A stretch of DNA of 64,000 nucleotides from Phocaeicola salanitronis DSM 18170 (lineage in GTDB: Bacteria > Bacteroidota > Bacteroidia > Bacteroidales > Bacteroidaceae), in NCBI RefSeq assembly GCF_000190575.1, contig NC_015164.1, positions 2,992,001-3,056,000 of the forward strand, in the 5' to 3' direction. Shown in pieces: positions 1 through 8,478 of the stretch. Position 1 is the stretch's first letter; every line of letters begins with the position of its first letter. Both the position numbers and the translations under genes were made by a program. The notes under the pieces were generated by a model. It saw nothing but the letters and a program-made list of their open reading frames with translations, did no database searches and had not been told where the DNA came from.

Positions 1-1
1 G

Positions 2-73
2 ACGATCTATAAAATAGGTGCCAGCTTCTCCTCGCAGACCGGAACCATTGACGACTGGAAGATTCAAAACTAA
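2..73 (+). CDS. C-terminal tail of an unidentified protein (cut by window edge)
   Basis: An open frame enters from the left edge and ends at TAA at 71-73, giving a tail that ends in DDWKIQN. It is followed 15 bp later by a strong hairpin terminator, which supports it being the true 3' end of a plus-strand gene. The tail is too short to assign a family. Confidence 0.5.
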   Translation, partial: TIYKIGASFSSQTGTIDDWKIQN

Positions 74-88
74 TATCTTTGAAGCAAG

Positions 89-132
89 AAAGACGCAGAA
101 GTATAATAATCCGTTTACACTTCTGCGTCTTT
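89..132. terminator. Bidirectional hairpin terminator between the left-edge gene and ddh
   Basis: A perfect 14-bp inverted repeat (AAAGACGCAGAAGT at 89-102 and its complement at 119-132) with a 16-nt loop. It lies between the 3' ends of a plus-strand gene and the minus-strand ddh gene, so it can serve both. Confidence 0.8.
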
Positions 133-158
133 GTTATTTCAATGTGATCCCGTCCAAA

Positions 159-1058
159 TTATACCAGATGTGCCACCCATTCATCACGGTCGCCCGGAAG
201 GAGGTCTACTACCGGAATCTCAATCATTGTGTAGCATCCCGGTTGCTGACGCATCGAGGCGCGGGCTACGCATACCAGTACTTGGGCAGTCAGAGCCGGA
301 TTGTTGATTTTCATATCAAATTCGAACAATTGGTTATGAGTCTTGCCCGATACACCTTTGCGAACCAAGTTCACACCGTGGCCTACATCGTTCAGGTCGT
401 CCACACAAGCGACTTGTTTCACGTGCGTTTCGTCATTCACGAAATACGGGTCAGCTTTGATAGCTGCTTCTACCTGCTTGAAATCGGCACCCTCTTCCAG
501 CTCTACATATACCATACGGCGATGAATGCCCGTACCTACGGGAATAGTCATCGACAACGCATCTTTCACACCGGCAATCGCGCGCACAGCTACAGAGTGA
601 CCCATGCTGCGGCCCGGACCGAAGTTGGTATAGGTGATGCCTTTTGGAGCAATGGCTTCCAGCAAGGTACGTACTACCGAGTCACTTCCCGGGTCCCAGC
701 CTGCCGAAATAACCGATACGGTATTGTTTGCCTTAGCCACTTCGCCCAATGTACGGCGCAAGTCGCTGATTTGTGTATGGATATCAAAGCTGTCCACGGT
801 GTTGATACCGAGTGCGAGGATTTCTTTGGCGTACTGCTCTACGCTGCGCGTCGGAGTGGCAAGAATGGCAACATCCACGTCTTTCAGTTCTTTGATGTCT
901 TTCACCACTTCATAGTTTGCCAACTCGGCAGGCTTGTTTTCCGCCCCATGACGGCGCACGATACCTGCCACTTCGAAATCGGGAGCCGCTTCCAGCGCTT
1001 CCAGCGTAAATTTTCCGATATTACCGTAACCCACTACGGCTGCTCTAATTTTCTTCAT
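159..1058 (-). CDS. ddh: meso-diaminopimelate D-dehydrogenase
   Basis: This 299-residue protein is a cytoplasmic NADPH-dependent meso-diaminopimelate dehydrogenase. It makes meso-DAP from tetrahydrodipicolinate in one step for lysine and peptidoglycan synthesis. The Rossmann motif GYGNIG is at residues 10-15, and the family's conserved PGRSMGHSVAVRAI block and the CVARAS and IPVVDLLPGDRDEW C-terminal signatures are present. Length matches the Bacteroidetes form. The ATG at 1058 follows a plausible promoter at 1103-1110. The gene stands alone, divergent from ruvA and convergent with the left-edge gene. Nothing in it looks damaged. Confidence 0.95.
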   Translation of the reverse strand: MKKIRAAVVGYGNIGKFTLEALEAAPDFEVAGIVRRHGAENKPAELANYEVVKDIKELKDVDVAILATPTRSVEQYAKEILALGINTVDSFDIHTQISDLRRTLGEVAKANNTVSVISAGWDPGSDSVVRTLLEAIAPKGITYTNFGPGRSMGHSVAVRAIAGVKDALSMTIPVGTGIHRRMVYVELEEGADFKQVEAAIKADPYFVNDETHVKQVACVDDLNDVGHGVNLVRKGVSGKTHNQLFEFDMKINNPALTAQVLVCVARASMRQQPGCYTMIEIPVVDLLPGDRDEWVAHLV

Positions 1059-1102
1059 TTTCTTATTGGTTTTATTGAATATGCTGTTTTTATTTCTCTT
1101 TG

Positions 1103-1133
1103 CAAAAATACAAAACTTGGAATAAATTCAACG
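1103..1133 (-). promoter_or_regulatory. Promoter of ddh
   Basis: On the minus strand TATTTTTG (1110-1103) matches the Bacteroides -7 box TAnnTTTG. A GTTG lies 18 bp upstream as a partial -33 box. The ddh start is 45 bp downstream. Confidence 0.5.
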
Positions 1134-1175
1134 AATAAGAAGGACGCGAATTTGTAAATATTCGGGCAAAACTTA

Positions 1176-1224
1176 CAAATTATAAGTTTTTTATAGCTAT
1201 TTTTGTCATGAAACTTATAATTTG
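1176..1224. promoter_or_regulatory. Perfect 14-bp inverted repeat bracketing the ruvA -7 box
   Basis: CAAATTATAAGTTT at 1176-1189 is the exact reverse complement of 1211-1224, with a 21-bp spacer. The spacer contains TATTTTTG (1198-1205), a TAnnTTTG -7 box for ruvA, whose ATG is at 1235. The position suggests an operator, or a 5' UTR structure; no regulator is identified. Confidence 0.5.
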
Positions 1225-1234
1225 ACAAAGAAAC

Positions 1235-1834
1235 ATGATTGAATACATCAAAGGAGAACTTGCCGAAGCGGCACCGGCTTTTGCGGTGGTAGATTGTAAT
1301 GGGGTAGGGTATGGCATTAATATATCGCTTAATACCTATTCTGCCATACAAGGGAAGAAAGAGGTGAAACTGTTTATTTACGAGGCAATCCGCGAAGATG
1401 CGTATGTGCTTTACGGTTTTTCAACGAAGCAGGAGCGCGAACTTTTTCTTTTGCTTATCAGCGTGCCGGGTATCGGGGGCAATACCGCACGCATGATTCT
1501 TTCGGCGCTTTCTCCTCGCGAATTATGCAACGTCATCAGTACGGGCAACGATAAATTGCTGAAAACGGTAAAAGGTATCGGATTGAAAACCGCCCAGCGC
1601 ATCATCGTAGACTTGAAAGACAAGATTGCTTCGACGGGCATTGAAGAAGAGGCAAGTACGGTATCTTCTCTTTCGCATACCGTCAACACCGAAATCTACG
1701 AAGAAGCCGTGGCGGCTCTTGTCATGTTGGGATTCGCACAGGCTCCTTCGCAAAAAGCGGTGGCAAGCATCCTGAAAGCCGAACCCGATGCAGCCGTTGA
1801 GCGGGTGATTAAGCTGGCTTTGAAGATGCTGTAA
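1235..1834 (+). CDS. ruvA: Holliday junction branch migration protein RuvA
   Basis: This 199-residue protein is RuvA, the tetrameric DNA-binding subunit that positions RuvB hexamers on Holliday junctions during recombination repair. The N-terminal OB-fold domain (about 1-62) starts [11 protein letters not shown]. Two helix-hairpin-helix motifs follow, [10 protein letters not shown] near 75-85 and [12 protein letters not shown] near 113-124. The C-terminal three-helix RuvB-contact domain covers about 150-199. Length is normal. It stands alone, as is common in Bacteroidetes, where ruvA and ruvB are often unlinked (family knowledge). A palindrome sits over its promoter. Confidence 0.96.
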   Translation: MIEYIKGELAEAAPAFAVVDCNGVGYGINISLNTYSAIQGKKEVKLFIYEAIREDAYVLYGFSTKQERELFLLLISVPGIGGNTARMILSALSPRELCNVISTGNDKLLKTVKGIGLKTAQRIIVDLKDKIASTGIEEEASTVSSLSHTVNTEIYEEAVAALVMLGFAQAPSQKAVASILKAEPDAAVERVIKLALKML

Positions 1835-1900
1835 GGCATTTCAACTCTTAATTTTTATTTTTTAATTATTCTCTGTATACTGTCGTGTCCAATTTATTTC

Positions 1901-1908
1901 TACTTTTG
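1901..1908 (+). promoter_or_regulatory. -7 box upstream of tatA
   Basis: TACTTTTG matches TAnnTTTG and lies 26 bp before the tatA ATG. No good -33 TTTG is visible at the usual spacing, so the site is supported by the -7 box only. Confidence 0.4.
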
Positions 1909-1933
1909 CGCAAACATTTTAAAGAACGGAAAT

Positions 1934-2149
1934 ATGATTGCTACACTTTTATTTATGGGAATCGGAATGCAGGAACTGATTGTCATTGTGCTGATTGTCT
2001 TGCTGTTGTTCGGCGGGAAGAAGATTCCCGAACTGATGAAAGGGCTGGGCAAAGGCGTGAAGAATTTCAAGGACGGCGTGAACGGGATAGAAGAAGACCT
2101 GAAAGCCGGCACGAAGGAAGAAGAAAACAAGCCGACCCAAGCGAAATAA
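1934..2149 (+). CDS. tatA: Twin-arginine translocase subunit TatA
   Basis: This 71-residue protein is the pore-forming TatA/E subunit of the Tat system, which exports folded proteins across the inner membrane. One membrane helix (about residues 3-25) is followed by the LLLFGGKKIPELMKGLGKG hinge and amphipathic helix (about 23-45), the hallmark of the family. A charged, Glu/Lys-rich tail completes it. It is 23 bp upstream of tatC, so the two probably form the minimal TatAC system. No TatB-like gene is next to it. TatA could perform both A and B roles, which is inference. Confidence 0.93.
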   Translation: MIATLLFMGIGMQELIVIVLIVLLLFGGKKIPELMKGLGKGVKNFKDGVNGIEEDLKAGTKEEENKPTQAK

Positions 2150-2172
2150 TTAATTAAGGAGAAACGAGGCTC

Positions 2173-2961
2173 GTGGAATCCAACGCATCGAACATGACTT
2201 TTTGGGATCACGTGGATGAACTGCGTAAAGTGCTTTTCCGCATCATCGGCGTGGTGGTGGCGTTTATGCTCTTTGCGTTCTGTTTTAAGGAGGAATTGTT
2301 CCGTGTCATCCTTGCGCCGAAGGAAAGCGATTTCATTATCTACCGGCTATTCGACCGCATTGGCGAAGCCTTGCATCTGACGGGAGCCTTCACGTCCGAT
2401 TTTCAGGTCCAGCTCATCAACACCAAATTGTCGGGCCAGTTTCTTACCCACATGAGCGTATCCTTCTATGCGGGCATTGTATTGGCTTCTCCTTATATTA
2501 TATACCAGCTGTTCCGTTTCGTTTCGCCTGCCCTTTATGCCAACGAGCGGCGTTATTCCCTGCGGGTTGTGGTGTGGGGATACGTCTTGTTTCTCTTGGG
2601 CGTGTTGTTCAGCTATTTTCTGGTATTCCCTTTTACTTTCCGTTTCCTTGCCCTTTATCAGGTCAGTGCCGAGGTGGCGAACGCGATTCTTCTCAGTTCT
2701 TATATTGATACACTTGTGATGCTGAGCCTCATGCTGGGCATCACGTTCGAGATTCCGGTCCTTGCGTGGCTTTTTGCCAAGCTGGGCTTTCTTACTTCCG
2801 GCTTCATGCGTACTTACCGCAAGCATGCCCTTGTCATCGCCTTAATCGTATCTGCCATTATTACCCCTACGTCCGATGTCATTACGCTGATGCTGGTAGC
2901 CGCTCCGATGGCCTTGCTTTACGAAGCCAGTATTCTTATTGTAAGGCGGACAAATAAATGA
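2173..2961 (+). CDS. tatC: Twin-arginine translocase subunit TatC
   Basis: This is the polytopic TatC receptor that recognises twin-arginine signal peptides. It has 262 residues from a GTG start, with six predicted membrane helices. It carries the conserved N-terminal FWDHVDELRKVLFRI segment and the periplasmic SPYIIYQLFRFVSPALYANER region. The GTG at 2173 is 11 nt after AAGGAG (2156-2161). An ATG at 2194 would give MTFWDHVDEL and is also possible. A poorly conserved insert between helices 1 and 2 (about residues 45-85) is longer than in E. coli. It forms a transcription unit with tatA. Confidence 0.94.
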   Translation: MESNASNMTFWDHVDELRKVLFRIIGVVVAFMLFAFCFKEELFRVILAPKESDFIIYRLFDRIGEALHLTGAFTSDFQVQLINTKLSGQFLTHMSVSFYAGIVLASPYIIYQLFRFVSPALYANERRYSLRVVVWGYVLFLLGVLFSYFLVFPFTFRFLALYQVSAEVANAILLSSYIDTLVMLSLMLGITFEIPVLAWLFAKLGFLTSGFMRTYRKHALVIALIVSAIITPTSDVITLMLVAAPMALLYEASILIVRRTNK

Positions 2962-3069
2962 GCCATATATTAGGCAGGAGTTGCGCTTATAGGTCCTTTC
3001 GTGAAGTAAGATATATTCATCCGCGGTTTGATGTATATTGAATCCGGCGTGAGAAGATATCCTTTTCCA

Positions 3070-3100
3070 TTTGCAAAGTATTTGAAAATCGTTATCTTTG
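3070..3100 (+). promoter_or_regulatory. Promoter of the sppA-lpxK-punA-thiL operon
   Basis: TTTG at 3070-3073, exactly 19 bp, then TATCTTTG at 3093-3100. This is a full match to the Bacteroides primary-sigma consensus. It lies 34 bp upstream of the sppA start. Confidence 0.8.
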
Positions 3101-3134
3101 TGCAGAAGTATGTAAAACCAAATAACTGACGAAA

Positions 3135-4901
3135 ATGAAAGATTTCTTGAAGTACATGCTGGCGGCTATTGTCGGAGTCTGCATTGTAGGAGTAGTATTT
3201 GCCATTATCGGTGTGATGAGTATTGCCGGAATGGTGGCTTCCTCATCGGGAAGTGAAACGAAGGTAAGCGATAATTCGGTCTTTATCTTGAACCTGAAAG
3301 GGAGCGTGGAAGAACGGGTGCAACCGAATCCGCTCAGCCAACTGGTAGGAGAAGAGTTCGGGACATACGGCTTGGACGATATTCTCGGTTCGATAAAGAA
3401 GGCGAAAGATAATGAAAAGATAAAAGGCATTTGCCTGGATGCCGGAGCGTTCGTATGTCCGCCCGCTTCGTTGGAAGAGATACGCAACGCGTTAAAGGAT
3501 TTCAAGGAAAGCGGAAAATTTATAGTCGCATACGGAGGAAATTATCTTCAGAGTACATATTATCTGGCAAGTGTAGCCGATAAGGTTGCAATCAATCCGC
3601 AAGGAAGCCTGGGCTGGCACGGGCTGGCTACGCAAACTTATTTCTTGAAAGACTTGTTGGATAAAATCGGAGTAGAGATGCAAATATTCCGTGTAGGTAC
3701 GTATAAGTCAGCGGTAGAACCTTATACGTCGACTGAAATGAGCCCTGCCAACCGTGAGCAGACCCAAGCTTTCGCCAACTCGATATGGGGTCAGATGGTA
3801 GATGAGGTAGCCGCCTCGCGTCGTATTCCGGCTGATAGCCTCAATGCGCTTGCCGACCGCAACATGGATCTCCAGCCGGCAGAGCTTTATATAAAGACAG
3901 GTTTGGCGGATACGTTGATGTATCAGGATGAAATGCTTGCCTATCTGAAGCAGTTGACCGAAACAGATGAAGACGATGCATTGAATAAGCTTTATCTGGA
4001 AGACATGGTGAATGTGCAGCGCAATGTGCCGAAAGACAAAAGCGGAAATGTGCTTGCGGTCTACTATGCAACGGGAACGATAGGCTCTGGCGAACTCTCT
4101 GCCGATGAAGGCATTCATCCGGAAAAGGTGGCGAAGGATTTGCGCCGCCTGCGTGAAGATGAAAGCGTAAAGGCGGTTGTATTCCGTGTGAACTCGCCGG
4201 GCGGAAGTGCTTTCGGCTCGGAAGAAATATGGCGTGAAATAACCTTGTTGAAAGAACAGAAGCCTGTTATCGTATCTATGGGTGACTATGCCGCATCGGG
4301 CGGATATTACATTGCGTGTGCCGCCGATTGGATTATAGCCCAGCCGACTACGCTGACCGGTTCCATTGGCATATTCGGCTATATACCTAATGCCGAAAAA
4401 TTGCTGAATGATAAATTGGGCATTCATTTTGACGGGGTGAAAACCAATAAACTTTCTGATTTAGGTGACATTAGCCGTCCTTTCACCGAAGAAGAAACGG
4501 CACTGATGCAGAATATGGTCAATCATGGCTATGAACTCTTTACCCAGCGTTGCGCCGACGGGCGCAAGATGCCGGTGGACGAGATAAAGCGGATAGCTGA
4601 AGGCCGGGTCTGGACAGGGAAAATGGCAAAAGACTTGAAGCTGGTAGACGAATTGGGAGGAATTGACCGTGCGATAGCGGTTGCGGCAGAACGTGCGGAA
4701 ATCGAGAACTATACCGTCATGAGTTATCCCAAACAGGAAGATTTTTTCAGCAGCCTGCTCAGCTCGGGCACAGACCGTTATTTGTCGGCTCGTTTGAAAG
4801 CGGAACTCGGCGCATTGTACGAGCCGTTCCGTTATTTGCAGACAATCAAGGAAAGTGACCGGATTCAGGCACGTCTGCCGTTTATGATAACGATAAAATA
4901 A
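3135..4901 (+). CDS. sppA: Signal peptide peptidase SppA, long form
   Basis: This 588-residue membrane protease belongs to family S49 (67K type) and degrades cleaved signal peptides. A single N-terminal membrane helix (about residues 8-35) is followed by two tandem S49 domains. The catalytic dyad is visible: Lys191 in GTYKSAVEPYT in the first repeat and Ser388 in DYAASGGYYIA in the second, as in E. coli SppA, where the two residues come from different repeats. Length is typical of the two-domain form. It is the first gene of an apparent four-gene operon behind a strong promoter, and lpxK begins 22 bp after it. Confidence 0.93.
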   Translation: MKDFLKYMLAAIVGVCIVGVVFAIIGVMSIAGMVASSSGSETKVSDNSVFILNLKGSVEERVQPNPLSQLVGEEFGTYGLDDILGSIKKAKDNEKIKGICLDAGAFVCPPASLEEIRNALKDFKESGKFIVAYGGNYLQSTYYLASVADKVAINPQGSLGWHGLATQTYFLKDLLDKIGVEMQIFRVGTYKSAVEPYTSTEMSPANREQTQAFANSIWGQMVDEVAASRRIPADSLNALADRNMDLQPAELYIKTGLADTLMYQDEMLAYLKQLTETDEDDALNKLYLEDMVNVQRNVPKDKSGNVLAVYYATGTIGSGELSADEGIHPEKVAKDLRRLREDESVKAVVFRVNSPGGSAFGSEEIWREITLLKEQKPVIVSMGDYAASGGYYIACAADWIIAQPTTLTGSIGIFGYIPNAEKLLNDKLGIHFDGVKTNKLSDLGDISRPFTEEETALMQNMVNHGYELFTQRCADGRKMPVDEIKRIAEGRVWTGKMAKDLKLVDELGGIDRAIAVAAERAEIENYTVMSYPKQEDFFSSLLSSGTDRYLSARLKAELGALYEPFRYLQTIKESDRIQARLPFMITIK

Positions 4902-4923
4902 GAAAGGATTGATAACTGGTGTT

Positions 4924-6030
4924 ATGGGCAACGACCGGGGAATATATCGCAGTCTGCTTCCTGTAGCCTGGCTGTATGGGGCAGGCGTATGCTTGCGTAA
5001 CTTTCTTTTTGATAAAGGGGTGTTGCGCCAGCAGGCGTTTTCTGTTCCGGTTATTTGCATCGGGAACCTGACGGTAGGGGGGACGGGAAAGACGCCTCAT
5101 ACCGAGTACCTGATTCGCTTGTTGCGCCCGGAATATCAAGTGGCAGTGCTTAGCCGGGGGTATAAGCGGAAGTCGAGGGGCTTTGTATTGGGTAATCCGG
5201 AAACGCCGATTGAAGAGATAGGCGATGAACCTTACCAGATGTTGCACAAGTTTCCCGATGTCTATGTAGCGGTGGATGCCGACCGGTGTGAAGGCATCCG
5301 CCGGTTGACCGACGGGCATACGGCTCCCGGCACACGGGTGATTCTCTTGGATGATGCTTTCCAACACCGGTACGTGAAACCGGGTATCAGCATTCTTCTT
5401 ACCGATTATAACCGGTTGATGACAAGAGATTCGTTGCTCCCGGCAGGCCGCTTGCGTGAGCCGGTTGAAGGGAAAAGGCGTGCTGATATGATTTTAGTAA
5501 CCAAGTGCCCGCATTCTTTAAGCAGGACAGAACGGGAGGCATTGCGGCAGGAGATTGCTCCCATGCAAAACCAATCGCTCTTTTTTACGGCATTGGCTTA
5601 TGGCCGGTTGCAATCTTTGTTTGTTTCTTCTCCGGAACGTAGACTGGAAAGCCTTGAAGCTGACGAGCATGTCTTGTTATTGACTGGAATTGCCTCTCCG
5701 GCTCCGCTTATCGGGAAATTGTCGGAATATACTTCTCATGTAATGTCCTTGACTTTCCCTGACCATCATGCGTTTGATGCCAATGACCTGCAGCGTGTCA
5801 AAGCGGCGTTCGAAACGCTTCCGGAAGGGAAACGGATTATCATTACGACTGAAAAAGATGCTGCAAGGCTTATCGGGCATCCGGAGATAGATGCGAGCCT
5901 GGCGCCATTTATTTATGTGTTGCCCATTGAGGTAAGTTTCCTTGACGAGGAAGAAAGAACCATGTTTAACCAAAACATTATAGCGTATGTTAGAAAAAAT
6001 ACAAGAAACAGCAGCCTTTCTGAAGGCTAA
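4924..6030 (+). CDS. lpxK: Tetraacyldisaccharide 4'-kinase (lipid A synthesis)
   Basis: This is LpxK, the inner-membrane-associated kinase that phosphorylates the 4' position of the lipid A precursor to give lipid IVA. A Walker A/P-loop (VGGTGKTPHTEYLI) lies at about residues 48-61. The DDAFQHRYVKPG block is typical of the family. I chose the ATG at 4924 (MGNDRGIY). A TTG at 4909, right after the AAAGGA at 4903-4908, would add five residues. The 3' end overlaps the punA start by 44 bp, which suggests translational coupling. Confidence 0.93.
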   Translation: MGNDRGIYRSLLPVAWLYGAGVCLRNFLFDKGVLRQQAFSVPVICIGNLTVGGTGKTPHTEYLIRLLRPEYQVAVLSRGYKRKSRGFVLGNPETPIEEIGDEPYQMLHKFPDVYVAVDADRCEGIRRLTDGHTAPGTRVILLDDAFQHRYVKPGISILLTDYNRLMTRDSLLPAGRLREPVEGKRRADMILVTKCPHSLSRTEREALRQEIAPMQNQSLFFTALAYGRLQSLFVSSPERRLESLEADEHVLLLTGIASPAPLIGKLSEYTSHVMSLTFPDHHAFDANDLQRVKAAFETLPEGKRIIITTEKDAARLIGHPEIDASLAPFIYVLPIEVSFLDEEERTMFNQNIIAYVRKNTRNSSLSEG

Positions 6031-6796
6031 AATGCAGACTCATCCTGAAACCGCCATTATCTTGGGAACTGGTTTGGGAAGTTTAGTACATGAGATAACC
6101 GATAAATATGAAATAAGTTACAAAGATATCCCCAACTTTCCCCTTTCAACCGTAGAAGGACATAGCGGTAAGCTGATATTCGGCAAGTTGGGCGGGAAAG
6201 ACATCCTGGCGATGCAAGGGCGTTTCCACTTTTACGAAGGCTATTCGATGCAACAAGTGACCTTCCCGGTGCGGGTGATGCGTGAGTTGGGCATTAAGAC
6301 GCTTTTTGTGTCGAATGCTGCCGGAGGCATGAATCCTGATTTCGAGATAGGCGACCTGATGATTATCACCGACCACATCAACCTTTTCCCCGAACATCCG
6401 TTGCGTGGAAAGAACATCGATTACGGTCCCCGCTTCCCGGACATGAGCGAGGCATATTCGAAGGAATTAATCGCCAAGGCATTGGAAATCGCCAAGGAAA
6501 GAGGCATCAAGGTACAGCAAGGCGTATACGTAGGCACACAAGGCCCGACATTCGAAACGCCGGCGGAATACAAGATGTTTCATATCTTGGGCGGTGATGC
6601 GGTAGGTATGTCGACCGTGCCCGAAGTCATCGTGGCAAACCATTGCGGCATCAAGGTATTCGGCGTATCGGTCATCACCGACTTAGGCGTAGAAGGTAAA
6701 ATCGTGGAAGTATCGCACGAAGAAGTGCAAAAGGCAGCCGATGCCGCCCAGCCGCGCATGACCACTATTATGAGAGAACTGATAAACAGAGCGTAA
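5987..6796 (+). CDS. punA: Purine-nucleoside phosphorylase, class II trimeric type
   Basis: This 269-residue cytoplasmic enzyme cleaves purine nucleosides with phosphate to the base and (deoxy)ribose-1-phosphate. Seen motifs are GTGLG (phosphate loop, about 27-31), GHSGKL, MQGRFHFYEGY, SNAAGGMNPDFEIGDLM and the base-pocket block GPTFETPAEY...VGMSTVPE. These mark the trimeric guanosine/inosine-preferring class rather than the hexameric DeoD class. The start lies inside lpxK (44-bp overlap). thiL follows after 3 bp. Confidence 0.93.
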   Translation: MLEKIQETAAFLKAKMQTHPETAIILGTGLGSLVHEITDKYEISYKDIPNFPLSTVEGHSGKLIFGKLGGKDILAMQGRFHFYEGYSMQQVTFPVRVMRELGIKTLFVSNAAGGMNPDFEIGDLMIITDHINLFPEHPLRGKNIDYGPRFPDMSEAYSKELIAKALEIAKERGIKVQQGVYVGTQGPTFETPAEYKMFHILGGDAVGMSTVPEVIVANHCGIKVFGVSVITDLGVEGKIVEVSHEEVQKAADAAQPRMTTIMRELINRA

Positions 6797-6799
6797 GCC

Positions 6800-7834
6800 A
6801 TGCACGAAGGAAACAGAACCGAAATAGCGACGCTAGGCGAATTTGGCTTAATCAAGCGTCTGACGGAAGATATTAAATTGGAGAACAAGGAGTCGGTGTA
6901 CGGTGTAGGCGATGACGCCGCCGTACTCTCCTATCCGGATAAACAGGTATTAGTTACTACCGACCTGCTGATGGAAGGCGTACATTTCGACCTGGTATAT
7001 ACCCCACTGAAACACTTGGGGTACAAATCGGCCATGGTGAACTTCTCGGATATCTATGCCATGAACGGGACACCCAAGCAAATCACCGTATCGCTTGCCG
7101 TATCGAAACGCTTCTGCATCGAAGACTTGGATGATTTCTACGAGGGAGTGAAACTGGCGTGCCGGCAACATCATGTGGATATCGTGGGAGGTGACACGAC
7201 TTCTTCGGTCACAGGCCTTGCTATCTCCATCACCTGCATCGGCGAAGCGGACAAAGAACAAGTGGTTTATCGGAACGGTGCGAAAGAAACCGACCTGATT
7301 TGCGTATCGGGCGACTTGGGTGCCGCCTATATGGGACTTCAGTTATTGGAACGTGAGAAAGCGGTATTCCAAGGAGAGAAGGACGTGCAGCCCGACTTTG
7401 CCGGAAAAGAATACCTGTTGGAACGCATCCTGAAACCGGAAGCACGCCGCGACATCATCGAAAGCCTGGCGAAAGCAGGAATCAAGCCCACGGCAATGAT
7501 GGACATTTCCGACGGACTTTCTTCTGAATTGTTGCACATCTGTACGCAAAGCAAGGTAGGATGCCGAGTTTACGAGGAGCGCATCCCGATAGATTACCAG
7601 ACCGCCGTCATGGCAGAGGAGTTCAACATGAACCTTTCCACCTGTGCCCTCAACGGAGGAGAAGACTACGAACTGCTCTTCACCGTCCCCCTCACGGCGC
7701 ACGAGCAAGTAGAGCAGATAAAGGATGTGAAAGTTATCGGCTACATCACCAAACCCGACTTAGGCTGTGCCTTGCTTACGCGCGACGGCACCGAGCTGGA
7801 ACTGAAAGCCCAAGGCTGGAATCCGCTGAAGTAA
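6800..7834 (+). CDS. thiL: Thiamine-monophosphate kinase
   Basis: This 344-residue enzyme phosphorylates thiamine monophosphate to the active cofactor thiamine diphosphate. The N-terminal GVGDDAAVL motif (about 31-39) and the VTTDLLMEGVHFD segment bind Mg-ATP in the PurM/AIRS-like fold. The block VDIVGGDTTSS and the C-terminal DISDGLSSELLHI and GGEDYELLFTV motifs are diagnostic of ThiL. It begins 3 bp after punA and is the last gene of the operon. Its stop codon overlaps the base of the terminator hairpin. No thiamine riboswitch was seen. Confidence 0.94.
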   Translation: MHEGNRTEIATLGEFGLIKRLTEDIKLENKESVYGVGDDAAVLSYPDKQVLVTTDLLMEGVHFDLVYTPLKHLGYKSAMVNFSDIYAMNGTPKQITVSLAVSKRFCIEDLDDFYEGVKLACRQHHVDIVGGDTTSSVTGLAISITCIGEADKEQVVYRNGAKETDLICVSGDLGAAYMGLQLLEREKAVFQGEKDVQPDFAGKEYLLERILKPEARRDIIESLAKAGIKPTAMMDISDGLSSELLHICTQSKVGCRVYEERIPIDYQTAVMAEEFNMNLSTCALNGGEDYELLFTVPLTAHEQVEQIKDVKVIGYITKPDLGCALLTRDGTELELKAQGWNPLK

Positions 7835-7886
7835 AATGAAATAGGGCACAAAAGCATAGAGAGTGATTTTGTGTCCTATTTCATTT
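7834..7886. terminator. Terminator after thiL, shared with the convergent lipoprotein gene
   Basis: A 20-bp near-perfect inverted repeat (arms beginning AAATGAAATAGG at 7834 and ending CCTATTTCATTT at 7886) with a 13-nt loop. Located between convergent genes, so it likely acts in both directions. Confidence 0.8.
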
Positions 7887-7897
7887 AAATGCAAACA

Positions 7898-8428
7898 CTA
7901 AAAAAGAATTGCTTCCTGACCTTTCTCATATTTGAAATAAGGAGAGTCTAAAATGTGTTTTTTAAACTGCGATATATTCTCATTCGAAACATCTCCTAAT
8001 TTTATGATTATTCGATTATTCCTTTCATCTAAAGTATGTCCATAATACTTGATTTCAGGATGATTATCTGCTACAATTAATGAATCTAAAGTCTTCATCA
8101 TCCCCACTAACATAGCCATACTGTTCGCGTATGGCTTGATGATGATTCCATTTTTAGTTTTACATCTTTGCCAGATATCTTCTTGTACGGTGTATGAATT
8201 GGAAGTGGTCCAAATATATAATATCTCATTTTCCACATAGGCACCACCATAATAAGGAGGAATTCCTGATTGTTGTATAGAGGATAACCAATTATGAACG
8301 ACCTCTTTATTACTGAGCACAGCCTGCGGTATCTTTTCATCAGTATGAGGTTTATTTTCACGACCTGTGCAAGACAACATCAGCACCACTGCTATAACCG
8401 CAATATATTTAATATAACTCCAAATCAT
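7898..8428 (-). CDS. Small putative lipoprotein of unknown function
   Basis: This 176-residue protein is not recognised. It starts with a hydrophobic stretch ending LMLSC, so Cys20 may be lipidated, though the lipobox is loose. The mature part is hydrophilic, with no motif I can name. It contains no cysteine-pair or enzyme signature. A TATTTTTG -7 box on the minus strand at 8462-8455 lies 27 bp upstream. The DUF3843-like gene ends 50 bp upstream on the same strand, so the two may also be co-transcribed. Base composition is more AT-rich than its neighbours. Confidence 0.6.
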   Translation of the reverse strand: MIWSYIKYIAVIAVVLMLSCTGRENKPHTDEKIPQAVLSNKEVVHNWLSSIQQSGIPPYYGGAYVENEILYIWTTSNSYTVQEDIWQRCKTKNGIIIKPYANSMAMLVGMMKTLDSLIVADNHPEIKYYGHTLDERNNRIIIKLGDVSNENISQFKKHILDSPYFKYEKGQEAILF

Positions 8429-8478
8429 ATCTTTCTACTATACAAGAAGCAGGACAAAAATATGCAATAGAAAAAATG

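Noticed and set aside
18..1157. Long plus-strand frame of 379 codons opposite ddh
   Set aside because: It is antisense to a clearly conserved ddh gene, has no recognisable domain, and spans the terminator hairpin; a coding shadow of the minus strand.
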